A stretch of 64,000 bases of DNA from Pogonophryne albipinna (Eukaryota > Chordata > Actinopteri > Perciformes > Artedidraconidae), in assembly GCA_028583405.1 (NCBI GenBank), contig CM053251.1:2572531-2636530 (forward strand). The letters run 5' to 3'. Below the pieces are notes generated by a model. It saw only the letters and a program-made list of their open reading frames with translations, was not told the DNA's origin and ran no database searches. The position numbers were made by a program, and so were the translations under genes. Position 1 is the stretch's first letter. Each line of letters starts with the position of its first letter. Below, one piece after another: positions 35,928 through 59,117 of this stretch.

Positions 35928-36365
35928 GATGTTTTCCATCTGCAGGATGAACATAATACACTCATACCCATTCATTTTCTATGGCGGTCAAATCTGACCG
36001 AAAACGTCAAGGGTGTTTCAATGTTGAATAAATCACTAAAAATTCAATGCAAGTGGTGATCATCAAGTGTATATGTTCAGAGGCCTAGTGTGGAGGATAA
36101 CATAAGGTATTGAGGCAATCGGATGAAAAACACAATATTTATGATTAAAATAAAAGTCATTCGGTCACTTTTGACCCGAAAAGCAAGAGAAGGGTTAAAC
36201 AGAAAACACTTACTGCTTAACTGAAAAGATATTACCTCCAATATGAATCACATGTCAGACTTTTGAAACTGAACCTTTGAAGGGAAAATATAAAGCATGG
36301 GTCATGTGACCTGTTTAATTACATGTGTATACAATCATCAATATTGATGTGTATGCATGTGTTAA

Positions 36366-36476
36366 ATAAATCCGAATTACGGACTTCCTTATATCAGGCT
36401 TTTCAGCGGCGATGGTGAGTTTGTGGTAACCACCATTGAGCACGTAGTGCTTTATCTCACTATAAAAACTCTCCAT
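36366..36476 (-). other. Possible coding exon, minus strand
   Basis: From an ATG at 36476 the minus strand reads MESFYSEIKHYVLNGGYHKL then TIAAEKPDIRKSVI. Unidentified. Its orientation matches the F-box-like segments on the other side of the piggyBac insertion, so it may belong to the same gene; that is inference. Confidence 0.3.
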
Positions 36477-36649
36477 TTAAGTGAGTATTTCTGTCAAAGT
36501 TAAGAACAAAAAAAAATATTGTACTTTACCTATGGCGCCAAAATATCGTATATTATAGACATATTTGAACGTATAAATGTTTAATAATATATTATACTAT
36601 GTTATCTCAAGATGGGAAATGAGTTTTTTGATAATATATAAAAGTAGGC

Positions 36650-36845
36650 CAACCTTCCGCTGCACCTCCGACTTCAGCCGCTTCAGCTCATATTGTATTA
36701 GAGAGAAGTCTTTGACCTTCAGCTAGCTGGCCGCCCTGCACGAGTTGTCAATGTGCTGGAGAAGACTCGAGATGTTGTTCAGGATGTTCTTGATGGTCGT
36801 TGGTAGATTCAGATATTCACAGTTTTTGACTTCCACACTGAGAAA
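36650..36845 (-). pseudogene. Coiled-coil-like exon with an in-frame stop
   Basis: After an acceptor-like 'tttctcag' the minus strand encodes VEVKNCEYLNLPTTIKNILN..., then after an in-frame TAG, LKVKDFSLIQYELKRLKSEV. The heptad-like pattern suggests a coiled coil. Unidentified; it may be the 5' part of the F-box-like gene. Confidence 0.35.
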
Positions 36846-36952
36846 GCAATGGCACAAAAGTCCAAAAGTTGCTATTTTTATTTATTTAGTCTAGTGAGGC
36901 ATTGCACAAGTTTTACCCCGAGTTAATAACAGATATTTGTTTGTTGTTTCAG

Positions 36953-37040
36953 ATCGACCAGAACCCTAGAGAAGTCTTCAACCTGACAATAGACGGAGAA
37001 TTCAACGGCATCAAGTCGCTGGTGCTGGGCAGAGTGCACG
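36953..37040 (+). other. Isolated exon-like segment
   Basis: 88 bp open between acceptor 'gttgtttcag' and donor 'gtaagag', giving IDQNPREVFNLTIDGEFNGI then KSLVLGRVH with one base left over. Codon use looks like a host exon rather than repeat DNA. I do not recognise the protein and see no partner exon nearby on this strand. Confidence 0.4.
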
Positions 37041-37381
37041 GTAAGAGAGAGACCAGGCAGAAAGGAGAAAGGCAGAGGCCTTTTTAGTTAGAGAGCAGCT
37101 TTAATGCCATCCAACATGTGCTTTCTTATGAAAATCTGCAGGAATAAATTAAGTATAAGTACTAAGAAGAAAATATAACACAGTTTTAGCACTGACTGTT
37201 GAGTAGTGCTGGGTTAAGAGGAAATACAGAAAACTAAAACAGCAGATGGTAAAGATTGAATTAGTCACATCATGTTTACAGAGGACATATGGCTAATGGC
37301 CAACGGCAGGTAGTGGTAGTGGGCTATCAAGCCCTCAAACAGCGAGTCTGAAGGTTTATCATTTCTCCATTCTTACCTACC

Positions 37382-38483
37382 CAGGCCCGGTTCCAGAACA
37401 AAATTAGTCAGGGTGCATCTGAGATTAGAGAGGGTGCAGTGGTAAAGTGCTATTTTATAAGTGGGGAGTGGACCTAACACCCTCTAGGGGGTCCTCACCT
37501 CCTCTAGGAGGGTCCTCACTTCCTCTAGGGGGGTCCGGGGGCATGCTCCCCTGGGAAGATTTTAAAATATTGAAGTTAAAAGCATCAATCTGGTGTACTT
37601 TGAGAGCAAAATTAAGAGATCTATGGATCTATGTGCTCTTTGCTTGCTTGATTCATGCCTTCCCAGTCCCTTATCACGTAGCCTATAAGAACATGGCACC
37701 AGTTGTTGTAGCCAGTTGTGGTGAAAGGCATCTGACTTACTTAAACCGAAATGTTCTTACAGGCATAGCAGAAGATGGCATATTTTTTACATGAATATTC
37801 CAGCAATCTCTGTTTTGAAACCATGAGCTGCAAAATGAGCGCCTTACCCCACTGTACAGGCGAGTTGGTACTTTTTTAAATATACCTGGGCAGGCTCTGT
37901 TTGCCGAGGTCCTCTGGCACTTGAGGGGCCCGCCGAGGGGTGGCGGTGTTTGGGCAACGAAGACGGCTGCGGCTGCTCCGCCTCCGTAGGCGAGGCGGGC
38001 AAAGCCGACGAGTCGGGCGTTAGTGTCCACGACAGTGGCCGCGGGTAACGTAATGTCCCCATGATCTGAACTGTTATTACCTGCAGTAGATGCAGTGTTA
38101 CTGCTGGCGATAAGAGCTGGTTGTTTTAACCATTTTCTGATGTCCATCATTGACTGCTGTGTAAGCACCTTGCAGATGACAAACGTGCAGCGGCACAGGT
38201 CACGCGCACCTGACATAATAACGTTACTTACCGTTTACATTGACCAAATAAATGCAGCAGACAAAATTATTTAACCACAATTGACAATTTATTTTATTTC
38301 AACTATATTCTTCTTCTTCTTCTTCTTATTATTATTATTATTACTACTATTATTATTATTGTTATTATATATGTAATATTCTTCACTTTCATTTTTTTCA
38401 CTTTTCATTTTTCAAGTTAGGGTGCATAACGACTCAACTGAGGGTGCAATGCGCCCTTATGCACCCCTGTAGATCCGGGCCTG
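37382..38483 (-). mobile_element. hAT element relic with TTF-type zinc finger
   Basis: Termini CAGGCCCGG (37382) and CCGGGCCTG (ending 38483), flanked by tacctacc and tacctaac (7 of 8 bases alike). The minus strand encodes a hAT-type N-terminus. Confidence 0.75.
37737..38216 (-). pseudogene. hAT transposase N-terminal part (TTF zinc finger)
   Basis: MDIRKWLKQPA near the beginning and RSFCSSWFQNRDCWNI further on match the start of ZMYM1-like hAT proteins. After a one-base slip the frame CKKYAIFCYACKN completes the TTF-type zinc finger. The catalytic and dimerisation regions are absent. Confidence 0.6.
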
Positions 38484-39482
38484 TACCTAACCCCACCTTG
38501 AATAAAACAGAAAGGAAATACTTTTCTTTGAATTGAATTCAGAGATTCCGAACTCAACTCTTTTTATTTTGATCACACCCTAAACATGTTTTGGGATGTG
38601 ATCAAAATAAAAGAGTTGAGTTCTGATTTCAACAAACACAGGAACTTCTTTTTCCAATGCTGTGGTTCAGAAATCTATTGTTGAGTTTCCCTTTTGATTA
38701 CAGCCCAGAACATAACTCTCATGAGATCAAACTCATTGGGACCAAAAGTTTTTATCAAAAAGAGTTGCTGAAAAAATTTAGATTTATTTTTTCAGAAAGA
38801 AATGTTAAGTAATAATTTTTCTGAATTCTGAATAAGAATAAAAATTGTGAGCATTTTTTTTTTTTCTTTACAAATGGTCACATGGGTTGTTGTCTTGTGT
38901 TATCATTGAAAATTGGAAAATATTTTTGGGATGTGATTGAAAAAAATTAAAAACGTAGTTCGTATTTTCAAAACAACAACAACAACATATTTTCAAAACA
39001 ACAACAACAACAGATTTTTCCAGAAAAATAAATATACAGATTTATTTTCTAATTCAGACTTCTTTTTTCCCAATCTTCTGGGATTCAGAAATCTATTGTT
39101 TGTTCACTTTGGTCACATCCCCCACAAATATAATCTCATGAGAAATGATCATCAAATTAATAACGTTTCTGAATTCTGAAGAAAGACATTTCAATTGTGA
39201 AAAATCAGGTTTTGATCACAGCCCTAAATGTTTTTCCAATGAGATGCAAACATTTGGGATGTGACTAAGAGTTAGAAACTAACAGTATTATACTGTTCTC
39301 AAGAAGTAGCAGCCTCCCGGAACCCTGGTGCCCTCCTCGGGCATTTTTGTACATTTTTCCTGACTTTTCTTTTTGATTTGGAGATCATTTCAGCGTGTTA
39401 AGCTTTTGGCATGGGATTTTTGCAAGAAGTCTTCTTTTGAGTCAAATTTTTGAAATCCAATGTTTTTTACTCTTACATGTTT
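38484..39482. other. Non-coding stretch with strong hairpin
   Basis: Contains an imperfect inverted repeat 38550-38580 / 38593-38623 (arms about 31 nt, loop about 12 nt) and related 'gggatgtgat' motifs near 38930 and 39255. A (CAA)n-like tract lies at 38970-39010. No gene. Confidence 0.6.
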
Positions 39483-41556
<2,074 letters not shown>

Positions 41557-41674
41557 TTAAGCAGTATCACTCTCCCTCAGTGACAGCCCCCCTCAGTGAC
41601 AGCCTCCCTCTCACCGGACAGGTTCACTTCTCTCCCTCAGCGCCTCTCAGAGTATCTCTCCCCGGATAGAGAGC
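41557..41674 (+). promoter_or_regulatory. Probable 5' UTR / promoter-proximal region of b4galt1-like gene
   Basis: Pyrimidine-rich, with repeated 'ccctcagtgacagcc' units, between the foldback repeat and the start codon. No TATA box seen. The transcription start cannot be placed from sequence. Confidence 0.4.
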
Positions 41675-51944
<10,270 letters not shown>

Positions 51945-52642
51945 CACTTCCTGAACCAGACTTTTACTCAGCCGCTACATGCTGGAGTTTGGCTTCCTGG
52001 TTGTGGAGACACAGCTGAGTTTTGTAAACTGAAATAGCCTGAAGTCATTTGAGGAACTCTTCTACTTCTTAAACTCATTGTGTCCATCATTGTTGCTGAG
52101 AGCTGATTGTTCATGTCTTCACTGCAGAGAGATCAGCTGTCAATCAAACATTATGGGATGTGCTTTAACATCTTCTCATGAGTTGTTCTGTAGATGTTCG
52201 AGTTTCTTTAGGCGGCGCTCCTTCCTGTGTCTGTTTAGCCATGGAGGCTGTCACTGCTCAGGAGGATTTCTGTTAACCTCAACTCATATTACTCTTCATG
52301 GAAATGTAAACTTTGCTCTAAATATTTGTTGACTATCGTTATTGATGTATTTGTATGTTGTTGTTTCTCTTGTAAAGCAAGAGACTTCAGAGAGAAAGCA
52401 CCAGAGCTTCTTTCATTTCAGATATTTTATTCTTACGTTTTTTTATTTTTGACTAAGTCTCAATGTGTTGAATGCATAAATGAAAGTTTGAAGAAGGAAA
52501 TAAAACACAAAAGAAAAGTGATAAAAAAGAAAAGCTAACAGGTTGAGTTTGTAATAAATTGTGTTTCTATGTTCAAGATGTGAGATGAGTGCCACATTTA
52601 CATGTCTGTAAAAAATAAAATGTTGTTTTTTTTTCTTGTTAA
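51945..52642 (+). other. b4galt1 3' UTR with candidate poly(A) signals
   Basis: No coding signal. AATAAA hexamers near 52499 and 52615 are plausible polyadenylation signals. Confidence 0.55.
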
Positions 52643-52805
52643 AGGGGGGGTAGGTAAGTTTGAGAAACCGGCTCGAGATACACTTTTTGTTATATTCCAT
52701 GGAATGCTCTTAACATCCCGATAGCAATGCATATCTTAAGTGCTTTGACAAAAAATCCATAAAAAAATTTCATCTGTGGAAGCCGTAATACTGTAAAAAG
52801 TACGA

Positions 52806-52840
52806 CCAATCCGTTTAGCCGGGCCGGCTAAACGGATTGG
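52806..52840. repeat. Perfect 35-nt palindrome
   Basis: Two 17-nt arms (CCAATCCGTTTAGCCGG and its reverse complement) around a single G. Confidence 0.95.
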
Positions 52841-53130
52841 ATTGCCGTCCTGTCTGTCAGCCTTCCATCTCGTGCACGCACAAATGTATCTCGTGCCCTC
52901 ATTGGGCGTGCCGTCATTGGGCGTGCATTGCAGCAGTACTTCAATGACTCGCCAGCAACAGGCGGCCACTTTCACCATGGCAGTTAGGTTCAACATCGTC
53001 TACTGGTGGCAAAAGAAATAATGTAACGGAGCAAATTAGGAACAAAAACAAAGTGGAAACTAGGAGAATTCAAACCAGAGTCAATATCGGAGTTGCTTTT
53101 CAACGATGGCGACAACTGATGGAACACACC

Positions 53131-53548
53131 TATGGGGGTTATTCCCTATCTTTATTCAAGAGCGTGGTATTTAAATTTGAGAGCATACTTTATGTATTTA
53201 TTTCCCTCAAACCCTGTCCTCACACTCAAATAGTGCCTGCTTGCACTTAGATCTGCTTCTGCTCAAACTGTACGCTTGCACTCAGATATATTGCTGCTTA
53301 CGGATTTTTTCTGCTCTCAGATTTATTCTCTGCGCGCTCGAAACTTTTGTGCAACAATCCTGTCAAAATCCCTCAACCAATAGGAGGCCAGGTGTCCTTG
53401 CGGGTGCGTTCGTTTTACTTATTACAGCGTCCCGTAAGGGCGGTTACTCTTTGGTGCGATGACAGGGTTTGAGTGAAGGAAATCAATAAAGTATGCTCTC
53501 AAATGTAAATACCACGCTCTTGAATAAAGATAGGGAATAACCCCCATA
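53131..53548. repeat. Foldback repeat inside the TTAA MITE
   Basis: 53131-53219 and 53461-53548 are about 88-bp inverted repeats starting TATGGGGGTTATTCCC. Probably a second nested MITE; no target duplication is clear. Confidence 0.8.
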
Positions 53549-53782
53549 CACACAGAGTTGAAATCTGACGCCGTGGTCGCTCTTTTTCTCTTGGACAGGT
53601 TTTGTATGGTTTACAATTCCCCTGAACTATATAGCCAACCTAAGTCATGTGCGCGTTCATGTGTGTTGGAGGAGGTGCTCTGTAAGGAAGTCTGAAGGAA
53701 GGGGCGGATTCTTTTCGGCTGTGTACTTTCAAATTTTAGTGCACTCGAGCCGGTTTCTGAAACTTACCTACCCCCCCTTTAA

Positions 53783-55199
53783 TAAAAGAGCTAAGAGGAC
53801 ACAAGTGAAAATCTCAGTCATTTCTTTTTTAATTATAAAATACCTCTAAATTATTTTTTCTGAAACAAGATATTTGATTTTTTTTATAAATATTTGATTT
53901 ATCTGTAGGATTAAGAAAAATTCAATAAATTCAGATTTTCTCATTTCTTTTCAGAAAAACATGTGAAAGCCTTTTAGCTGATGCAGCTCTTTTAGTAAAC
54001 CCTGCTCATGTCTCCTCAGGTTGGTGTAGATTTCTCTTCATTCACATGTGTGTTGGCACATTGCTGTTAATATGTGTCATAGTTTTTGAAGCTGCAGCAC
54101 GTTACTCCTGATGTAAGCGTTTAACTCGTTGTAGCGTGATTGCACCTGCCGGCCATCGTAGTTTGTACATTTTAAACTTAATCATCGAGTTTAAAGTAAT
54201 AAAAGGTAAAAAAAAATGTCTTCTTGTTCTTCAGAGAATGATGAAAACTGCGGCAACACTTTTTAGACCGTAAAACCGGGATGACAATGAAACCAGAGCT
54301 GAAAAAGCTATACTTGTACAAGATGAAAAAGGCATAACTTGCTAAAATGTAGCAGCAAATACATAATGGAACCTGGAGGCTGGTGAGCCGTTTCTCCACC
54401 AGCAGCAGTTTGATGTCAGTCTGACCGGAACAGGAAGGAACTCCTGCGTCACGTTGTAAACGTTAAAGTCACACAGGGAACATTGAGCTTCTGTTCTTCT
54501 GTGGGTTTGTTTTGAGTCTAATGTAAAAGTATAAAGCGAGATGTATGTCGATGAGACAACAGAACAGAACTCAGGTATGAGTTTGAGGTTGTGCCAGCAG
54601 AAAGACAGTGTGTATGCGTGTGCATGTTTTTACAAAGCGATTATGTATTCCTTACAGATAAGGTTGATTGTATCATTTAATTATGTATTGCTTTAGCAGC
54701 ATCAGCAGCCATTCTGAATTATATTTTAATCCCAGAGGATTACATTATCCCGTTTCTGTTTGTGTGAAGCTGACTGAAATCATTCATGAGGAAAATGCAT
54801 GGATTTTCAGTTTTTACTGCATTGTAAATTCACTTTCAAGAGATGTTTACCAACTCAGGCCTGGAAAACATACAATTGCAGGGGTTTTTCTTATTCATTA
54901 AGGGGCTAAAAAGACCACAGTCAAAGTGAAGTTATCATGAACTCAGAAAGCTTGAGAAATTGTCAAATGCAGTCCCACATTTCAAACAGCAGAGGTCGTG
55001 GTGGATGTGGGAAATTACGAGAACTCTGATATTTCCAGCAACATGGGACATTTGGTTCCTGTGAGGACATTTAGTTTACACAACGTAGGGGAGGGGCAAA
55101 CATACTAAAGCTTGCATAGCATCCTTCTGAACCGTTTCTCTTGGTGCTCTGTGTGGTTTCTCTTATGTCTCTCTCTCAATCGAAAATTACCTTTGAAGA
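53783..55199. other. Non-coding stretch
   Basis: AT-rich with short frames and no domain or repeat boundary recognised. Confidence 0.5.
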
Positions 55200-55750
55200 A
55201 AAGGTTTTTCTCTCAGCAGAGTTTTGTTTTGTCACAGCTCTTTGATGGGGAAAGTGACGAAGAAGAGACAGTGTCTGAGATAGAGGATAATGTTGAGGAG
55301 GACTCTGATTATGAGGCTTCCTCCTCTGATGACAATGAGACCCCAGAGCAGATGCTCCTGTTGTCTCTCAAACACAAGCAGACACTTTCCAAAACATGTA
55401 AAGTTATCATGGTTCCGCTCTCTCTTGAACAACAGAGTAGCTTTAGTGCGTCTAATGTTCCAGGCCTCACAAGATACGCTGTCAGACATGAAGTCAGCAT
55501 TGGAGCTCTTCATAATACCATCAATGAGAAGGATATACTTGAGATGATGGATTTAGAGGGGGGGGTCGCATAGTGGCAAAGTTTGAAGGAGTTGGACCCA
55601 CTTGCAAGCCGACGCTTTGTTGCTAATTTTTGCCAGAGTGTAGGAATCAAAAGGAGAGGCAACAGCAAGCCTTTGGACTGCTGACACTGGAAGGTCAATG
55701 TTTCCTTATTGACCCCAAACACAACACATGTTAGAAGAAATGGAGGAATG
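55200..55750 (+). pseudogene. piggyBac transposase N-terminal relic
   Basis: An acidic stretch (FDGESDEEETVSEIEDN, EEDSDYEASSSDD) is followed by VPGLTRYAV and, after frame slips, SALELFIIPSM and EMMDLEG. Then come SLKELDPLASRRF and GIKRRGNSKPLD, recognisable as the start of the piggyBac catalytic region. At least two frameshifts. Termini were not found. Confidence 0.65.
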
Positions 55751-56419
55751 TAACCCTCTTTATTTGTCAACAGACACTCTTTTTACGCTGCTATGGACAA
55801 TCTTACAATAAATGCACATTCTATGGACAATCTTGCACTAATTTCCAAAGATATTGATATTGAAGTGACTGTTATTTTGTATATATTGATTGTTGTGTTT
55901 TTTTTATCTAAATGTGTGCATATGTGTAAATCTGTATGTTGATTGTGTATTGTGCAATATTGTGGTACTTGTACTTTACTTGAGTATTTCCATTATATGC
56001 TACTTAAAGTTCAACTCCACTAGAATTTAGAAACCAATATTGTACTTTTCACTTCACTACAATTATTTGACAAAAGTAGGTACTAGTTACACATTCAGAT
56101 TATTAGCTAAAAGAAAATATGACTAAACAATGATGTATAATTATAGGTTGAGATACCCAGTAGAAGTTGCTCCACCTTTAACAGCTGATGAACTCTGGTA
56201 CGTGCCAGACGGGCTTTGCTAGTTGTGTTGTGTTTCCCTCCTCCTGCTCTTTTCTCTTCTCCCCCTTTTTCTCACTGCAGGTAATCAGCTGATCACTTCC
56301 TGCCTGTGCAGCTCAGGCTGACGGCTGATTGGATCCCCTCACCCTCAGCCGGCCTATCAGCAGCCAGGGCCTGTCATTAAATGAGGAAATCCAGGAATCC
56401 TTCGCTCTCCTGCTGAGTA
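55751..56419. other. Non-coding stretch with hAT-like remnants
   Basis: 55960-56110 has the 'acttgagtatttccat...caaaagtaggtac' pattern of the MITE family near 9895. No gene. Confidence 0.5.
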
Positions 56420-58600
56420 GTTTTCAGAGCCGATTTCGTAAAGGGCGGTCCACAATAGATGCATTAATAAGAGTGATTAATTATGTGGAAAAAACACTGA
56501 AAATGAAAGAGATAAGGGCAATAGTGTATTTTGACATTGAAAAGGCATATGACTCTATGTGGAGGGATGGATTACTGATCAAATTGAGTAGAATGGGTAT
56601 TGGAGGGAGAATGTAGAATTGGGTAAGGGCCTTTTTAACAGACAGGACATTTAGAGTAAAGGTTGGAGCAGATATTTCCAATTATTTTGAAATAGAAAAT
56701 GGTATTCCCCAAGAGAGTGCAGTCAGTCCAATATTGTTTAACATCATGATTAATGACATATTTACATGCTTAGACACATGCATCCAATCGGCTCTATACA
56801 CAGATGATGGGGCTATTTGGATGATGGGAAGACATGCCCCATATGTAATGGAGAATATAGGTAGAGCAATTAAAAAAGTGGAGGGGTGGTCATATAACTG
56901 GGGATTCAAAATGTCAGAAAGCAAGCTACATGATATTTACAAATAAACGCAAGATTGATGGCCAACAGCTAACACTATATGATCGTCCAATGACAAAGGT
57001 GAATTAGTTTAAATACCTAGGACTGTGGTTTGATAGCAAATATACATGGAAAATGCATATTAAACATGTGGAAACAAAATGCAAAGAAGTATTAAATCTG
57101 CTACGAGCTGTAGCTGGATGCAACTGGGGCAGACAAACAAGCATTAATAGACATATACAGATCAATTATGAGGTCCACAATAGACTATGGTTGTATAGTG
57201 TTGGAGCAGCAGCAAAAACATCACTTTTAAAAAAATGGATAGACTACAATATAAAGCATTGCGGCTGTGTATTGGAGCAATAAAATCATCCCCTATTAAT
57301 GCAGTTCTGATAGAAGCAGGAAAGACACCTCTGGAGATCAGAAGAGAGAAACTTGCTCTGTCATACTGGGTCAGGCTACAAGGAAGTGGAGAGAAAAATA
57401 TCACAAACAGAATACTACAGGATTGCTGGGAATATACAAAGTTTGGCTGGATAAGTAAGGAGAGAACGAGGGCATATGGAGTGGAGACCATAAAGTTTGC
57501 CAAAGCAAGCCCATTTAGCAGTGTTCCCCCATGGCTTTTCCCAGAAGCTAATAGAGCCGATTGGATGCATGTGTCTAAGCATGTACATATGTCATTAATC
57601 ATGATGTATCATAGAAAGGAAAAAAGAATGGCAAATAAATTAAGTGGGAATTAAAATGAGTATGTATCTGAACGAAAAGTAGTACAATTACCTACACATT
57701 TACCCAGATGGATCTAAGAAGCAAGAATGTGTGGGGATAGGCATATATCTCCCAGAATTCAAAATGTCAATCGTAAAACGAGTGTCAAATAACAGTTTAT
57801 GCAGCAGAAATACTCGCAGCAATTATTGGGCTACAATGATTTGAAGAGGTCAGACCTGATAGGGTGGTGATATGCACAGACTCACTATCTGCTTTGGAAA
57901 GTATACAGTCGACAATAACAGTTAGAGAAGATTTAATCATTGAACTTAACCACTGCTTACTGACTTCAGAGGAGGGGAATAGATGTGCAGTTATGTTGGG
58001 TGCCTGCACATGAGGGGGTTCAAGGGTGCTGATAAGTTAGCAAAAGAGGCATTACAAAAGGAAATAGCAATACCAGTTTCACTTGGGAAAGGAGAAGGAA
58101 AAGGAAAAGCAATAATTAAGAAGAAGGGTATGGAAATATGACAGAAAAGGTGGGAGGAAGATCAGATAGGGAGGAGATACCACAAGTTACAAAAACCAGT
58201 CATAATAAAGATCTATACAGAAAGGAACAGACGGGAGGAGATCATCACCACTAGACTCAGATTGGATCATACAGGATTAAACGGCACAATGTTTTTAAAG
58301 GGAAAAAGCGAAGTTGAAGAATGCAGGGGGTGTGGAGTGAAAGAAAATGTGTAACACATCATATTACACAGCAACATGTACAAAACAGAGAGGGGAAAAC
58401 TAAGAGACAGGGTCAGAGAGGCAGGAAGGGAGTGGAGCCTGATGGGGATACTGGGAACAGAAGGTGAGGGGGTAAGAGCTATCAGGAAGGCCATTCTTAA
58501 GTATTTGAGTGAAACAGGATTGATTGGAAGAATTTAAATAATATATAAGTATAATACCACAAGTGGTGATAGGATGATATGGTGATACACACTCTTGTAC
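56420..58600 (+). mobile_element. Nimb/I-like LINE, 5'-truncated
   Basis: Reverse transcriptase and RNase H remnants in several frames, then a 3' tail with 'gtaggtggcggtatgcagaagaagcag'. It lies less than 350 bp upstream of a zinc-finger first exon. Confidence 0.75.
56423..58540 (+). pseudogene. Nimb-like reverse transcriptase and RNase H, disrupted
   Basis: SRFRKGRSTIDALIRVINYV, then YFDIEKAYDSMW, then GIPQESAVSPILFN (the usual PQG is PQE), then LYTDDGAIWM carrying the catalytic DD. Further on, PDGSKKQECVGIGIY is a degraded RNase H start (Thr to Pro) and GADKLAKEAL matches the RNase H end. Stops and frame breaks are scattered throughout. Confidence 0.75.
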
Positions 58601-58924
58601 AGTAGGTGGCGGTATGCAGAAGAAGCAGAAGAAGCAGCACCTGTATCGAGGTGGCGTCTCGTCGCTACGGTTCTCTCTGTTTTCTCTCTGTTTTCCTGAG
58701 AAAGTGTGTGTGAGCTCCAGCACTACTGATCCATCATCTGTGTGTTTGGATAAACCTCTGAATGGACTGTGTGCTCTTTTTTCTGGAGCGTTTACCTCGG
58801 ACTATAGAAGCTAGCTTAGCATGCTAGCTGGAAACACGTTAGCAACACTAGTCAGATTGAGAGTTTGATGGAGAGAGAAACGGTGTGTTTAACGGAGTTT
58901 GAAGGAAAAGGTGATCTGGTAAAC
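58601..58924 (+). promoter_or_regulatory. Probable promoter/5' UTR of a zinc-finger gene
   Basis: Contains 'gctagcttagcatgctagctgg', which I associate with the 5' regions of this fish zinc-finger family. An in-frame upstream ATG at 58868 would add 19 residues (MERETVCLTEFEGKGDLVN). Confidence 0.4.
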
Positions 58925-59117
58925 ATGAGTAAAGTCCAAATGCTGCTGTCGTTGAAGAAGCAGCGACTCACTGCTGCTGCTGAAGAGATATTTGCTCTGT
59001 TTGAAAAAACGATAGCGGAGTACGAGGAGGAGCTGTCTCTTTCCAAAGAGGAGAACAAGAGACTCCAGAAACTACTGGACGCTGTTTTACAGCCTCAGCT
59101 TCGGATACACAGAGCAG
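58925..59117 (+). CDS. C2H2 zinc-finger gene, first coding exon
   Basis: Encodes MSKVQMLLSLKKQRLTAAAE, then EIFALFEKTIAEYEEELSLS and a Lys/Glu-rich coiled coil ending LRIHRA. This N-terminal module precedes the DVQ-type last exon in fish zinc-finger genes. The exon ends in phase 1 (gca g|gtctgt), which matches the phase of that exon type, although GTCTGT is a weak donor. No compatible downstream exon is seen before the window ends; a BEL/Pao element occupies the presumed intron. It cannot pair with 11673-12892, which is on the other strand. Confidence 0.82.

Larger units (their letters stand above)
32806..36194. mobile_element. piggyBac-type element with TTAA target duplication
   Basis: Perfect 12-bp inverted termini CCCTTCTCTTGC and GCAAGAGAAGGG, flanked by TTAA at 32802-32805 and 36195-36198. 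Subterminal 'ggtcaaaattgaccg'-like motifs occur at both ends. It holds an acidic transposase N-terminal relic and a nested pair of hAT-like elements. It cannot encode an active transposase. Confidence 0.9.
52643..53778. mobile_element. TTAA-flanked MITE
   Basis: Long inverted termini AGGGGGGGTAGGTAAGTTTG... and their mirror, continuing to GAAACCGGCTCGAG, flanked by TTAA at 52639-52642 and 53779-53782. The TTAA target fits piggyBac- or Kolobok-type transposition. It contains a 35-nt palindrome and a nested foldback. Confidence 0.87.
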
